A stretch of DNA of 64,000 bases from Prorocentrum cordatum (taxonomy: Eukaryota > Sar > Dinophyceae > Prorocentrales > Prorocentraceae), in assembly GCA_963575745.1 (NCBI GenBank), contig CAUYUJ010017777.1, positions 47,501 to 111,500 on the forward strand. The letters run 5' to 3'. The notes below the pieces were generated by a model. It was not told the DNA's origin, did no database searches, and worked only from the letters and a program-made list of their open reading frames with translations. This document shows positions 52,254 through 60,959 of this stretch, piece after piece. Every line of letters begins with the position of its first letter. The stretch's first letter is position 1. The position numbers were made by a program, and so were the translations under genes.

Positions 52254-53219
52254 TCAGCTTGAGCAGCATGCATCTGCATGAGACTGCAGCACCGCGTATG
52301 GTCCGTACACACCCGGCGCGAGCATACCAGGTGGCTCGCGAGGATTCCCTGGCACGCCCACGGCGAAGGCCTGAGCCTCCAGTTCCATCAAGTCGCAATA
52401 GTTTGGCGGATGCACTGGAGTAGGCCTGTTCCCGGGCAAGAGGTCTGACCGATGCCGAAGGTTACGCTCGATCTCCGAGGGGGTGGCCTCGACAGTGTCG
52501 GCCTCCATATGGTCCTCGTCGCTGCTCTCGAAGGCCATGATGTTGCCTGGGTTGCCGAACACCCAGTCAAGGAAGGAAAGGGGCTGGTTTCCCAGCGTTC
52601 CGTTCTCCACAGGCGTGAGCTCGATGGCTCCGACGTTGTGCATGCGGAGGTACTCGAGGTAGTAGGTAGTACGCGTAGAGCCCGTGGCCGCACGCCTCGA
52701 TCTCGTCCAGCATGTCCATCTTGCTGACCCAAATGAAGAATATCTGTTCCGCAGCCTCGAACTCTTGGAGGCTAAGATACTCAATAGCAGTTCACCTAAG
52801 CCCACATGGACTTCGGGCGATCTACCCTTTCCATTCCCTCTCACTGGACAATCCTTCACGAGGTGATCGGTGCTATCACATTCATGGCATTTCAAGATCT
52901 GGCCGTCTCTACCTCGCGGGTTCCCCCGCCTACCTTTGCCTTTGCCCGAGGTTTCCCTACGGCCTTTTCCACTGCCTTTTCCCCCGAAAAATATCTCATC
53001 ATACTGATCATCTGAAAGCCTCTGGAGGAAAGCCGTGATGCCTCGTCCGTTCAACCTTCGGCGACCCCGTGTGCCTTTGCCTTTGCCTTTGAAGCTCCCC
53101 CTTATCCTCCTCCTAACACGACGCACTGGTTTTCGTGTAAAACTCCTCCACCTGCGCATTGTCTGTTGGAACAACCAAAACAGATGCCCGGCACGCTGGT
53201 TATCACCTCCCATTTGCAC
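52254..53219 (-). pseudogene. Gag nucleocapsid part with a CCHC zinc knuckle (inner copia element)
   Basis: The frame opens VQMGGDNQRAGHLFWLFQQT. A basic Gly/Lys/Arg region (GSFKGKGKGTRG) is followed by ITAFLQRLSDDQYDEIFFGG, then LKCHECDSTDHLVKDCP, a perfect C-x2-C-x4-H-x4-C knuckle that would bind RNA. After it come GELLLSILASKSSR and acidic linker (FESSDEDHMEADTVEATPSE). The stop at 52,254 is followed by the linker frame. The knuckle identifies the region as gag. Confidence 0.8.
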
Positions 53220-54300
53220 GATATCTGACCTGTCTAGCGGTTCGACGCCATCTGACGATATCGCGTCGGCGTCGGTGCCTGAGTCGACGTCGCCATCTCC
53301 TAGGTAGGTGGATACTCCGTCGCTTGGGGGGGGGGGTCGCTTCTCCCCATCGAGAGCGGTGGGGCTGAGGTTGTCTAGGAGGGGGGCTGGTTGCCCAGCT
53401 AGGTTGCGATCTATCCCCTGCTAGTAGAGCAGTAGATTCACCAGGATCGTCGGCCCAAATGTTTGTGGGCCCGTTGCCAGGCTGAGCTTCAGAGGTTAAG
53501 GTAATATAGAAATGTCCACTGCCAGTTCCCCTTCCCCTTCCAAACACTGATCCCACGTTGCCAGGAGACCGTTCTGACAAATGGCCTATCGAGCGCGCCC
53601 TCTCACACAGTTCTTCATGCTGTTGCCGTGTTCGGGGCATTTGGTGGCTGAGTGGCTGTTAGAGTTGCATGGCTCGCTGGTTGCCGACGCCTAAGGCGCG
53701 GAGTAGGATAGTCGCACGTAGATGGAATTTGGGAAGGTCAAAGCCCATCGATTGCGCCTCAAGACGGGCCATTTCGAACCGAGTAAAGGTTACGTCGATT
53801 CGTTCTCCGTGAGGCACATGGAAGTCGTTGAGCTGAGTGCCTGAGGTGAGTTGGCGCTCATCCTCCAGGCGTTCGAACTTCATGCTTAAGAGGAACATGG
53901 TGTATGTTACTGGGTCAGTGTGGACACCGTCGATGTCCGCACCATAGTTTATGATGTCAGGTGGTACCCCCATGGCGAGTGTCCTCGCGAGGCCGCCCAG
54001 GCCGCGTTGGATGGCGGCTGCTTGGGCCTGTGGCGTCATGCGCCAGCTCGTGACGTTAAGCCACGCGTTGACCTCGTAGACGTACGCGCGAAAGGGTACG
54101 TTGCCTTGAGGGTCCCAGTATGGGCTATGTGTTTGCCTATCGGTGCTATTGTCTCCTCGGCGCATGTGTCCGGTTGCCGCTCCCAGCGCAAACCATATAA
54201 TGGCGAAGATAACCAAACCAAGGCTGTGAACGTATGGGTGGTTATCGGGCGCGTTGCCGCGCTGGGGCGGGTATAGTTGCGCCTTGTCAAGTCTGCGAGG
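53203..54300 (-). pseudogene. Gag capsid-like region (inner copia element)
   Basis: Frame 53,659-54,216 has FRAYVYEVNAWLNVTSWRMT, QAQAAAIQRGLGGLARTLAM, VTYTMFLLSMKFERLEDERQ, and FTRFEMARLEAQSMGFDLPK with HLRATILLRALGVGNQ: the helical pattern of a UBN2/gag-type capsid. It continues in 53,203-53,640 (QQHEELCERARSIGHLSERS), which leads to the knuckle frame. A hydrophobic segment precedes it (VIFAIIWFALGAATG at 54,170-54,215). The start is not fixed. Hairpins at 54,248, 54,312 and 54,350 lie just upstream. Confidence 0.65.
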
Positions 54301-54564
54301 CGCTTTATCTTGCGGGTTTCCCCGCCTACGCTTCAGGTACTGCGCTTTCGGCTCGTTGCCGAGCGGTTGGTGATAGCGTAGTGATGAAGCGTATATGGTA
54401 CCAACGTTGTTGTCTAGACGTCGTACCTCTCGTGTTGCTTCTCGCTCTTGAGTTGATCCTCGTAGATGTAGGTGGTATGTTGGCGCAGGGTAGGAAGGTG
54501 GTCACGAGGATCGTGCCCGGTAGCGTAAGGATGAGAAGAGCAAGAGCTGACCACACGAAAGTGC

Positions 54565-54581
54565 GGCCAGCTCCGCTACCA
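54565..54581 (-). promoter_or_regulatory. Primer-binding site of the inner copia element (initiator tRNA-Met-like)
   Basis: Directly after the 5' LTR the minus strand reads TGGTAGCGGAGCTGGCC. TGGTAGC-x-GAG complements the 3' acceptor end typical of initiator tRNA-Met in many eukaryotes (one base differs from the common form). Zero spacing from the LTR fits the class and fixes the LTR's inner boundary at 54,582. Confidence 0.7.
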
Positions 54582-54818
54582 AGTCTGAAATGACTCTTGT
54601 AGGTCAGATTGCATCAGATTCCATGTCGAAAGAATACGATATGGGGTGTGGATGGGTAAGATAGGAAAAGATCGATGTATCGGTCTTTCCAGCACATAGC
54701 GAATACCAAAGCAAGTATCCGGGCAAATCGGGCGCGCGTGCCTTGAGCCATAAGGCAGCGACGCGCAGGCTATACTCCCGATTGCAAATAACATCTCCCA
54801 AAGAGCTACCCTTAAAGT
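54582..54818 (-). repeat. 5' LTR of the inner copia element
   Basis: 237 bp, same ends as the copy at 39,456-39,692. The sense strand contains TTATGGCTCAAG (plus coordinates 54,742-54,753), as in the other LTR. Confidence 0.9.
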
Positions 54819-54823
54819 GTAGA
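54819..54823. repeat. Target-site duplication, right copy (GTAGA)
   Basis: Pairs with GAAGA at 39,451-39,455, one mismatch. Confidence 0.6.
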
Positions 54824-55400
54824 GGCCGAATGCTCGTGCAAGAAGAACACGCCGTCCTTCATTTGGTCTTTGTACAGATCACAAACGAATTCAAGATGAG
54901 CGAGGCCCTCCGCAAGTTTCTGCTTCCACTCCTGGCTGTCCGGAGCGAAGCCCTGCATGGCAGAGAGTGCCACGTTGGGAGGCGAGCCGACGAGCAACGC
55001 CGGTCTCTCCCTCTGTCTGGTCTCGCGGGCCCGCTCTCGTTCGACAGCCTGTGTGAAATCGTATCCGGAACGGACGTCCATGGCAGTGCCAGGCGGGAGG
55101 TCGAAAGCAGACGAGCGGCTCGTGAACCGCCCTGGCCCGAAAACCTCTGCAGCGCCTGTCCGGCACACGCCAAACGAAGGCAACACCGAAGAGAGCTCGC
55201 CCAGCAAGTGCGTCGACTCGCTGGTCAAATCCACGCCGCCGATCTCCATGTCAGCTCCCCGGCGCGCCCTCCTGGGCGGTGATGCGCCCTCCAGCGGCAC
55301 TTCCGCTGGCCTGCCCACGGCTATGCCCGAAGGCGCGGAGCTTCCCGCAGCCTCCAGGCGCCCTTGCGCGGTGCTACCCGCTGCAAGGACCGTAGGTGAT
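54824..55400 (-). pseudogene. 5' portion of the outer copia element: N-terminal half of its methyltransferase-like module
   Basis: The minus frame reads GAAEVFGPGRFTSRSSAFDL and PPGTAMDVRSGYDF (first motif and acidic turn), ERPALLVGSPPNVALSAMQG (the S-P-P-C position, with Asn replacing Cys), then HLEFVCDLYKDQMKDGVFFL and HEHSAS before running into the LTR at 54,818. The other half is at 39,186-39,450. In related elements, as I remember them, this block reads HEHP-x-x-x-SW, and the junction restores exactly that pattern. Upstream of about 55,400 the frame enters the GGCCCAAGA minisatellite and is not trusted. Confidence 0.7.
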
Positions 55401-55429
55401 GGAGTGGAGACCCCCATAGGGACCTCCGA

Positions 55430-55945
55430 ACGTGGCCCTAAGATGGCCCAAGACGGCCCAAGAGGGCCTCCAAGAGAGCCTCCAAGAAAGCCCGCAGAGG
55501 CCAAAATCATGCATGTTCCGTGGGTGTTTGAATGATTTTGGAATGTGCTTATTGTCGGCCTTCCGACGGCCCGAGACGGCCCAAGAGCCCCCAAAGATCG
55601 CCCCAAGATCGCCCAAGAGGCCTCCAGGATGGCCCCAGAGCAACCCAAGAGGCCTCCAAGACGATCCCACGAGGGCCCCAAAACGGTCCAAGAGGCCTCC
55701 AAGAAGCCCAAGATGGCCTCCAAGACGGCCCTGGAGCACCCCAAGAGGGCCCCAAGTCGGCCCAGAGTGGCCCCCCAAGACGGTTTCCGACGGCGTCAGG
55801 CGGGCTAGAAGCCAACCAGGATGGCCAAAGAGGCCCCCGAGAAGCCCCCGAAGGCCCCAAAGAGGCCTCCAAGAGGGCCCCCAAGATGTCTCCAAGAGGC
55901 TCCCAGGAAGCTCCAAGGAGGCCTCAAGAGTGTCCCCAAAGGCTC
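55430..55945 (+). repeat. GGCCCAAGA-type minisatellite, copy C (largest)
   Basis: About 500 bp of imperfect units such as GGCCCCAAGAGGGCCTCCAAGA. Same family as 4,200-4,330 and 7,628-7,840. Interrupted near 55,500-55,560 by unique sequence (AAAATCATGCATGTTCC). Its complement gives the long LLG-x-S/L-W-x-x-LG frame on the minus strand, which I regard as repeat-derived. Confidence 0.8.
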
Positions 55946-56408
55946 CCCGGATGCCCCATCCTCCTCCTTTTCCTCCACCTCCTCCTCCACCTCCTCCTCC
56001 ACCTCCTCCTGATCTACCCCGCCATCCTCCCCCACGTGTTCCCATTAGGGTTTCCGCAACGGCTGGGAGAACACATGGTCCGATAGCTTGGAAAAGCTCT
56101 TGCCACAACGCTCGGCCAAATGGGCGATTCTAGAAGGCAGGGGGCGGCGGTGATTCGCCGTAGGCGTCTTCGATACATTATTGTTGAGACCGACCTATGA
56201 AGAAAGACATTAGGGGAGGGGTTATTGCAACTCGTCGTCCTCTTCGTCTGCCTCCTCCTCCTCCTCCACCTCCGCCTCCTTCCCCTCCACATCCCCTCAC
56301 CAGTTTTCAACTCAAACTCCAACTCCTCCCCCAACCCCACCCATTCAACTGTTTTTGCTCTTTCTCCTCGTCCTCCCTCCTCCTCTTCCTCCTCCTCCTC
56401 CTCCTCGT
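55946..56408. other. No recognised gene; CCTCCTC-rich lead into microsatellite
   Basis: A CCTCCACCT tract (55,968-56,012) and pyrimidine-rich sequence. Unique sequence 56,040-56,220 has no recognisable product. Confidence 0.45.
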
Positions 56409-56502
56409 CATCATCATCATCACCACCACCACCACCAACACCCCTCCTCCTCCTCCCCCTCCTCCTCATCGTCATCATCATCAACATCATCATCACCGCC
56501 AC

Positions 56503-56582
<80 letters not shown>

Positions 56583-56690
56583 GCGGCAGCAGCAGCAGTA
56601 TCATCATCAGTGTCAGCATCATCATCATCAGCATGATCATCAGCATCATCGTCGTCATCATCATCAGCAGCATCATCATCATCATCATCG

Positions 56691-56742
<52 letters not shown>

Positions 56743-56805
56743 CATCGTCCTCATCCTCATCCTCATCATCATCAGCATCATCATCACCATCAACATCATC
56801 GTCGT
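56409..56805. repeat. (CAT)n / (ATC)n microsatellite
   Basis: Nearly 400 bp of CAT/ATC triplets with occasional CAG, CGT and CAC variants. The GAT array of the composite repeats is the same triplet on the other strand. Poly-His, poly-Asp, poly-Ile and poly-Ser frames here are artefacts. Confidence 0.95.
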
Positions 56806-57744
56806 TGTGGTCGTCTCCACCAGCATCAACAGCCTTACCCTCTCCCATCATTACCACATCCCATCCACCTCCCCATCCTCCCTCCTTCTCACCCTCCCTC
56901 ATTGTCCCCCCTCCTAGTCATCATCCCACGCGATGCTCCTGGTCTTCAATGCAACCCTCCCCGTCCTTTCGCGCGTGGATCAAATCGCACACGTCCTGGC
57001 CGCTCGTCGTTGGAAGAGGCAATGATAGGGGGGGCCGACGACAGCGGCTAGGACGACGACAATACTTACGAGCTGAAGGAGGAGGCGCAGGCAACTGCAA
57101 CGACGCAACGCATAGAACATTCTGAGCGACCTCCCTTTGCACGCCCAGTGCCAGGGGAGAAGGGAAGGATGAGAATGTCGAGAATGCACCCAGGATGCAT
57201 CGCAAAAGATGCTGCAATACGCCCTCACGCTCCGAGTCCCCTCCTCAGAAATCCCTGCAAGCATGTCTTTCCACTGCGGAGAGCGCCCCCCTTGAATGAC
57301 CAGCGCCCGGTGGGCCTGCCACTCACGCGAGACCCCGTTGTGAGAAGCGTTCACCCCCCATCCTTCCGGCGAACAGATGCGCAAAGAGGCAGGACGATGG
57401 AACTCAAGAGGATATCCACCAATAGCGCCGTGTTGAACCAGACCTTCCCACCACCCGCTCAAGTGTCACACCATTGCAAACTGCAGATTCGGGAGAGCAA
57501 AGAAGCCGCCATCCTTCCCGTGCAACTTTCGCAAAATTTGAACGGGAATCTTCTGTGCACGCTGCACTGGTGTAAAATCCCAACCTTCCCCGCTCTGTAG
57601 CTGCCCCCTCTCGAAAATTCACCCCGCTCTCTCCGGAATGAGCCCTCCCCCCTCTCCCGAGAACCCCATCCCCCCTCCGAAAGTCGGGACGGGAAAGGAG
57701 ATTCGACCCCCCCCCTCCCCCTTCCCAAAATCGGGGGGGGGGGG
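56806..57744. other. No recognised gene
   Basis: Pyrimidine-rich at first, then mixed. Frames of 90-160 codons exist on both strands (for example minus 56,980-57,462) without a recognisable motif. C-rich tracts occur at 57,640-57,720. Confidence 0.4.
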
Positions 57745-58170
57745 CAGCGCCGCATCGTCGTCGGCGTCGTCGGCATCGTCGTCGTCGTCGCCGACGCGAC
57801 CGCCGCCAACGTTGCCGTTGTCGTCGTCATCATCGTCGTCGTCACTTGCCGGCTAATCCGTCGGTCTGGCGGGCGGGCGGGCCACGTTGTTGAAGTGTGC
57901 GAATCGCTCCGGCGGGCGGGCGGGACACGTCGTCATTTGCTGGCGGGTAGGTCGGTCAGTCGGGCGGGCGTGACACGTCGTCTTCGTGGGCAGTCTGGCG
58001 GGCGGGCGGGACACGTCGTCGTCCTCGTCCTCGTCGGCGTCGTCGCGTCGTAGTCGTCGTCGTCCTCGTCGTCGTCTTCGTCGTTTGCCGGCGCTGGGCG
58101 TCGTCGCCGTCGATATTGCCGTCGTCGTGGGCGAGTCGGTCGGTCTGGCGGGCGGGCGGGACACGTGGTC
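57745..58170. repeat. (GTC)n tracts and a GGCGGGCGGG minisatellite
   Basis: GTC/GTCGTC tracts at 57,755-57,842 and 58,010-58,130 alternate with units CTGGCGGGCGGGCGGGACAC. These begin near 57,866, 57,912, 57,956, 57,994 and 58,146, spaced about 40-45 bp apart except for the last. Confidence 0.8.
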
Positions 58171-58707
58171 GACGTTATCCCCCCCCTCCACGCCCGGGGC
58201 CGCCGCCCCCCCGCCTGGCGCTCCCAGGGAGACGGGTTTGAAGGGGTGCCTCGCCTGGGAAGGGAGGCCAGGCGGCTCCAGAGAGAAAGGGGGGGATTTT
58301 CGAGGGGTGGGGGTCGACCATCCCTGACTTCCTCCCAGCGAACTCAGAAGACTCTCTGTCAGACGAATGTGCGCGGCGCGAATGCAAAAACCGCATTCCG
58401 AAAAGAAGCCGGCATACATCTTATATGCTGGGAGGGGCACCGTTTAGGTCTGGCGAGTTCACGGCGAGAACCAAGAGACAAATAATAATGGAAGAGCCGC
58501 GTGTACGAAAAAAACAGGGCACGAGCCAATCACATCGAATTAAAAGGGGAATCGCGTAGTAATGCCTCCATACCTAGCAGTACCCCTGATCAGTCACACG
58601 GCCAGCCTCATCTGAAATGTGAAGACAAACCTTGCTGTGAACCATGCAACGTGCTCAACTCGTGAACGATCACTCATTCAATATAATTGTTGGCATTCAA
58701 AGTCAGA

Positions 58708-58956
58708 CTACTGCGACTGTGATCTGCAAAGAAATTCCACGACTGATGCAAGCATCGTGTGGCAGGAAGCACGATGGTAAAGAGCAGAAGCGATGAAACA
58801 ACGATCCTGGCCCGAGATCACATCCCAGACTCCGTCGGTTGCGCAAACCAATATAGCCTGCAAGGGTATGAGGATATGCACTCGGCCAAACAATAAGAAA
58901 ATAAACGAGCAGAAATGGAGGAAACGGATGACCAGCGCCGTACTACTACATAACAA
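58708..58956 (-). pseudogene. Possible exon fragment of a PP2C-type protein phosphatase
   Basis: On the minus strand a pyrimidine-rich stretch ends CATACCCTTGCAG at about 58,863 and is followed by an open segment reading AILVCATDGVWDVISGQ. A hydrophobic strand followed by A-[TC]-D-G-[VL]-W-D-V-[IL]-S is the most conserved metal-binding motif of PP2C phosphatases. A second acceptor-like TTTCTTTGCAG at about 58,727 is followed by ATC ACA GTC GCA GTA GTC TGA (ITVAVV, stop), similar to how PP2C domains end. The 40 or so residues expected between are missing, so this may be a pseudogene or a chance match. Confidence 0.25.
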
Positions 58957-60002
58957 TTCACTACGACCTTCTTTATTTCCACTTCACCATTCTTTGCACG
59001 ATGTCGAAAACGACTCAGCTTGTCCTTGTCGACCCAATCATAACGTAGCGCTAATACCATTGGTCCCAATTACTATACACCCCCTCCCCCAAGCGACCGG
59101 CAGCCAACCAAGAACAATGAGGACGCCATGCCCACCCCCTCACACCATCCCTGTCAAAAGACAGCGCAAGGCACACTCTGCCTCCACATGTGGGGCATGC
59201 GCGGCCAGGCCGATGCGGCCAACCCCCGCCAGCCCTGTCTACAGAAACAAAGCAAACTATACTTCGGGGCAAAAATCTTGTGTCATGTTCGTGAGGCCCG
59301 CGAGCTCTTTGCATTGTTTTTGAAAGGGACGCCGGGGGCGTCAGCATATTGTCTGCTGTGCGCAGGGCTACCATCCCTGACGAAAGCAATGCAAAATGCA
59401 CCTCGCGCCTAAATCTGGATCATTCGCGGCCACCCGGCGATAACCGTCAAGTGGCTTTTGACTGGGACTGCGGGGGCGGTGGCGCATGGCCTGCTGTGCG
59501 CAAGCCCACCAGACACAGTGATGGGCATTGGATTTCGACAAGGATGGCGGGGGTCGACATGAGCATTTTGCAAACTCCCTGTTAATGCGGGATCTGCTAT
59601 GGCCCAGCCGCGGAGGGGAGGAGCCCGTAGTCCGCGGCCCCGCGCCGGCGCATGCGCGCCGCGGGCGGGGCGTCGCGCCCTCGCCCACCCGGCGCCGCGA
59701 GGCATCTGCCTCAGCGCGCCGCGGACCACCCTGATACCGATGGCCGCGAGCTGCAGGAGGCCGCGCAGCAGGCATGGAACTCGCAGAGGCAACCCCCGCA
59801 CTGTAGGACGTGTCCCACTGCGCTGGGTTCTCAGCTCGGCGCCGCCTGGATTCTGGATGATCATCTGGCGCGCGACTGCTTGGCCTCTTCGCTCCCTCGC
59901 CGCTGCCCTCGCTGTCCTTCCCCTTGCCAGCGGCGTCGCCCGACGTCCTTGCTGCCGCGGCGCGAGGCTTCGCAGAATGCGGCCTCGTAGCCCCCTCGGC
60001 AG
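58957..60002. other. No recognised gene; possible upstream remains of a copia element
   Basis: 58,957-59,400 is A/T-richer with no assigned frame. 59,590-60,000 is very GC-rich with many overlapping frames. The copia RNase H end that follows must have had RT sequence upstream, but I could not recognise it here. Confidence 0.35.
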
Positions 60003-60959
60003 ATGGCTCGCGAGAAGACGCGCTGGCTCCGACTTAGTCGGCTGGCGCCTCTGCGCTCGTTGCACGCGCCTTCGGCATTGGGGCCCCTCGGAAGTCTGCC
60101 CGCGGTCAATGGTCCCGTCGCGGACAAGATACTACATATTGTTGTTTCCATACTTCGGGAGAGTGTTCAGGCACAAGAGAAAACTACGCTGATTTGGATG
60201 AGCACTGAAGAAATGGTAGCTGACGGCCTGACTAAGAATTTGGCGTTTATTGCGATGTTGCTTGATTTCTCTGCTTCCAAGAAGTTCGCGATTTCACCTC
60301 CGCGGAGGAAGCGACAGGCCGCGAAGCCAACAACAGTCCTGATTACATCGACAAGGAGACCAACCACGAAAGGATCGAGTGCCACACTGAGGAGATCGAC
60401 CGCGAGGGGATCAGATACCACACCGAGGAGATCAACCGCGAGTGGATCGGGTACCACACCAGGAATAACATCGGGGAGCGGATCGAGCACCACATTGAAG
60501 GATCCAGCTGTGAGCAAGAAAAAATCCCAGCCTCAGATTTCGCATTGCAGCGTCGGTATATCCATGGCCTCGGCAAGGGAATCATCCACTACGACTGTGA
60601 CCGAGGAAGACGACAATGCAGTGATCTACATTACGCTGGCCATCCTGTTCGCGATGACTATGGCTGTGATGTACCTCATGTGGCAGATAAGGGAGATCAA
60701 AGCATCGATTCGACAGTCCCAGGAGATCGAGAGAATGCCGCGTTCGATTCACGAGGATGATGATCGCGCGCGAGGTTCGACTCCGACATCGCCAGGCACC
60801 ACTACGAGGACGAGAACGCCCAAGATAATTGAAAGCGACGAGCCCGAACCCATGGATGTCGAGAGCGACAATGCCATGTTTGGAGAAGAACCAATTCAGG
60901 TCACGAGGCGGAGGACGGCCAAGACGGTAAAACACTATCGACGACGAAGTTGTACGTGA
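60003..60959 (+). CDS. 3' end of a copia-type pol (RNase H C-terminus) with a serine/threonine-rich and membrane-like tail
   Basis: 318-codon frame. Residues about 40-82 read VADKILHIVVSILRESVQAQ and EKTTLIWMSTEEMVADGLTK: the K-x-[IL]-x-H-I ... R-E ... A-D-x-L-T-K end of copia RNase H, with its last catalytic Asp. After this comes a Thr/Ser/Arg segment with about three 33-bp units (60,370-60,480), a predicted membrane helix NAVIYITLAILFAMTMAVMY (60,614-60,675) and an acidic tail (ESDEPEPMDVESDNAMFGEE). I cannot say whether the tail belongs to the element or to a sequence it was inserted in. Plus strand, unlike the other copia elements here. Confidence 0.6.
   Translation: MAREKTRWLRLSRLAPLRSLHAPSALGPLGSLPAVNGPVADKILHIVVSILRESVQAQEKTTLIWMSTEEMVADGLTKNLAFIAMLLDFSASKKFAISPPRRKRQAAKPTTVLITSTRRPTTKGSSATLRRSTARGSDTTPRRSTASGSGTTPGITSGSGSSTTLKDPAVSKKKSQPQISHCSVGISMASARESSTTTVTEEDDNAVIYITLAILFAMTMAVMYLMWQIREIKASIRQSQEIERMPRSIHEDDDRARGSTPTSPGTTTRTRTPKIIESDEPEPMDVESDNAMFGEEPIQVTRRRTAKTVKHYRRRSCT

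Larger units (their letters stand above)
39954..54364 (-). repeat. Family of 15-base GNRA-type hairpins dispersed through the inner copia element
   Basis: Sense-strand consensus GCNSG-GNRA-CSN'GC-C. Perfect 5-bp stems at 39,980; 40,586; 41,373; 42,678; 45,625; 47,542; 48,284; 48,704; 49,220; 50,435; 50,880; 51,005; 51,638; 51,854; 51,929; 52,582; 52,916; 53,385; 54,248; 54,312 and 54,350. Four more pair only by G-U on the sense strand (39,954; 46,497; 47,575; 48,906). Stems GCGGG, GCAGG, GCTGG, GCTCG, GCGAG and GCGCG each occur with the matching complement. Eighteen of the 21 perfect ones have a GNRA loop (GAAA, GCAA, GAGA, GGAA). Confidence 0.85.
39456..54818 (-). mobile_element. Complete 15.4-kb copia-type LTR retrotransposon with KptA-like and RING domains
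   Basis: Bounded by two 237-bp LTRs, with a primer-binding site abutting the 5' LTR and a near-perfect 5-bp target duplication. Minus-strand order: gag, CCHC knuckle, linker, KptA-like, linker, RING-H2, protease, methyltransferase-like segments, integrase, RT, RNase H. Integrase before RT is the Ty1/copia order. Frameshifts and several stops show a dead copy. By eye the LTRs differ at roughly 20 or more of 237 sites. It lies inside, and in the same orientation as, another copia-type element. Confidence 0.92.

Noticed and set aside
54834-55744. LLG/SW-rich N-terminal half of a 310-codon minus-strand frame
   Set aside because: Only the part below about 55,400 resembles the copia module. The rest is the GGCCCAAGA minisatellite read in one frame.
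56014-57051. Poly-Met/His/Asp/Ser frames up to 284 codons
   Set aside because: Microsatellite translation only.
60614-60685. Envelope-like protein after copia pol
   Set aside because: One hydrophobic helix without a signal peptide, cysteine pattern or cleavage site is not enough to suggest an envelope gene.
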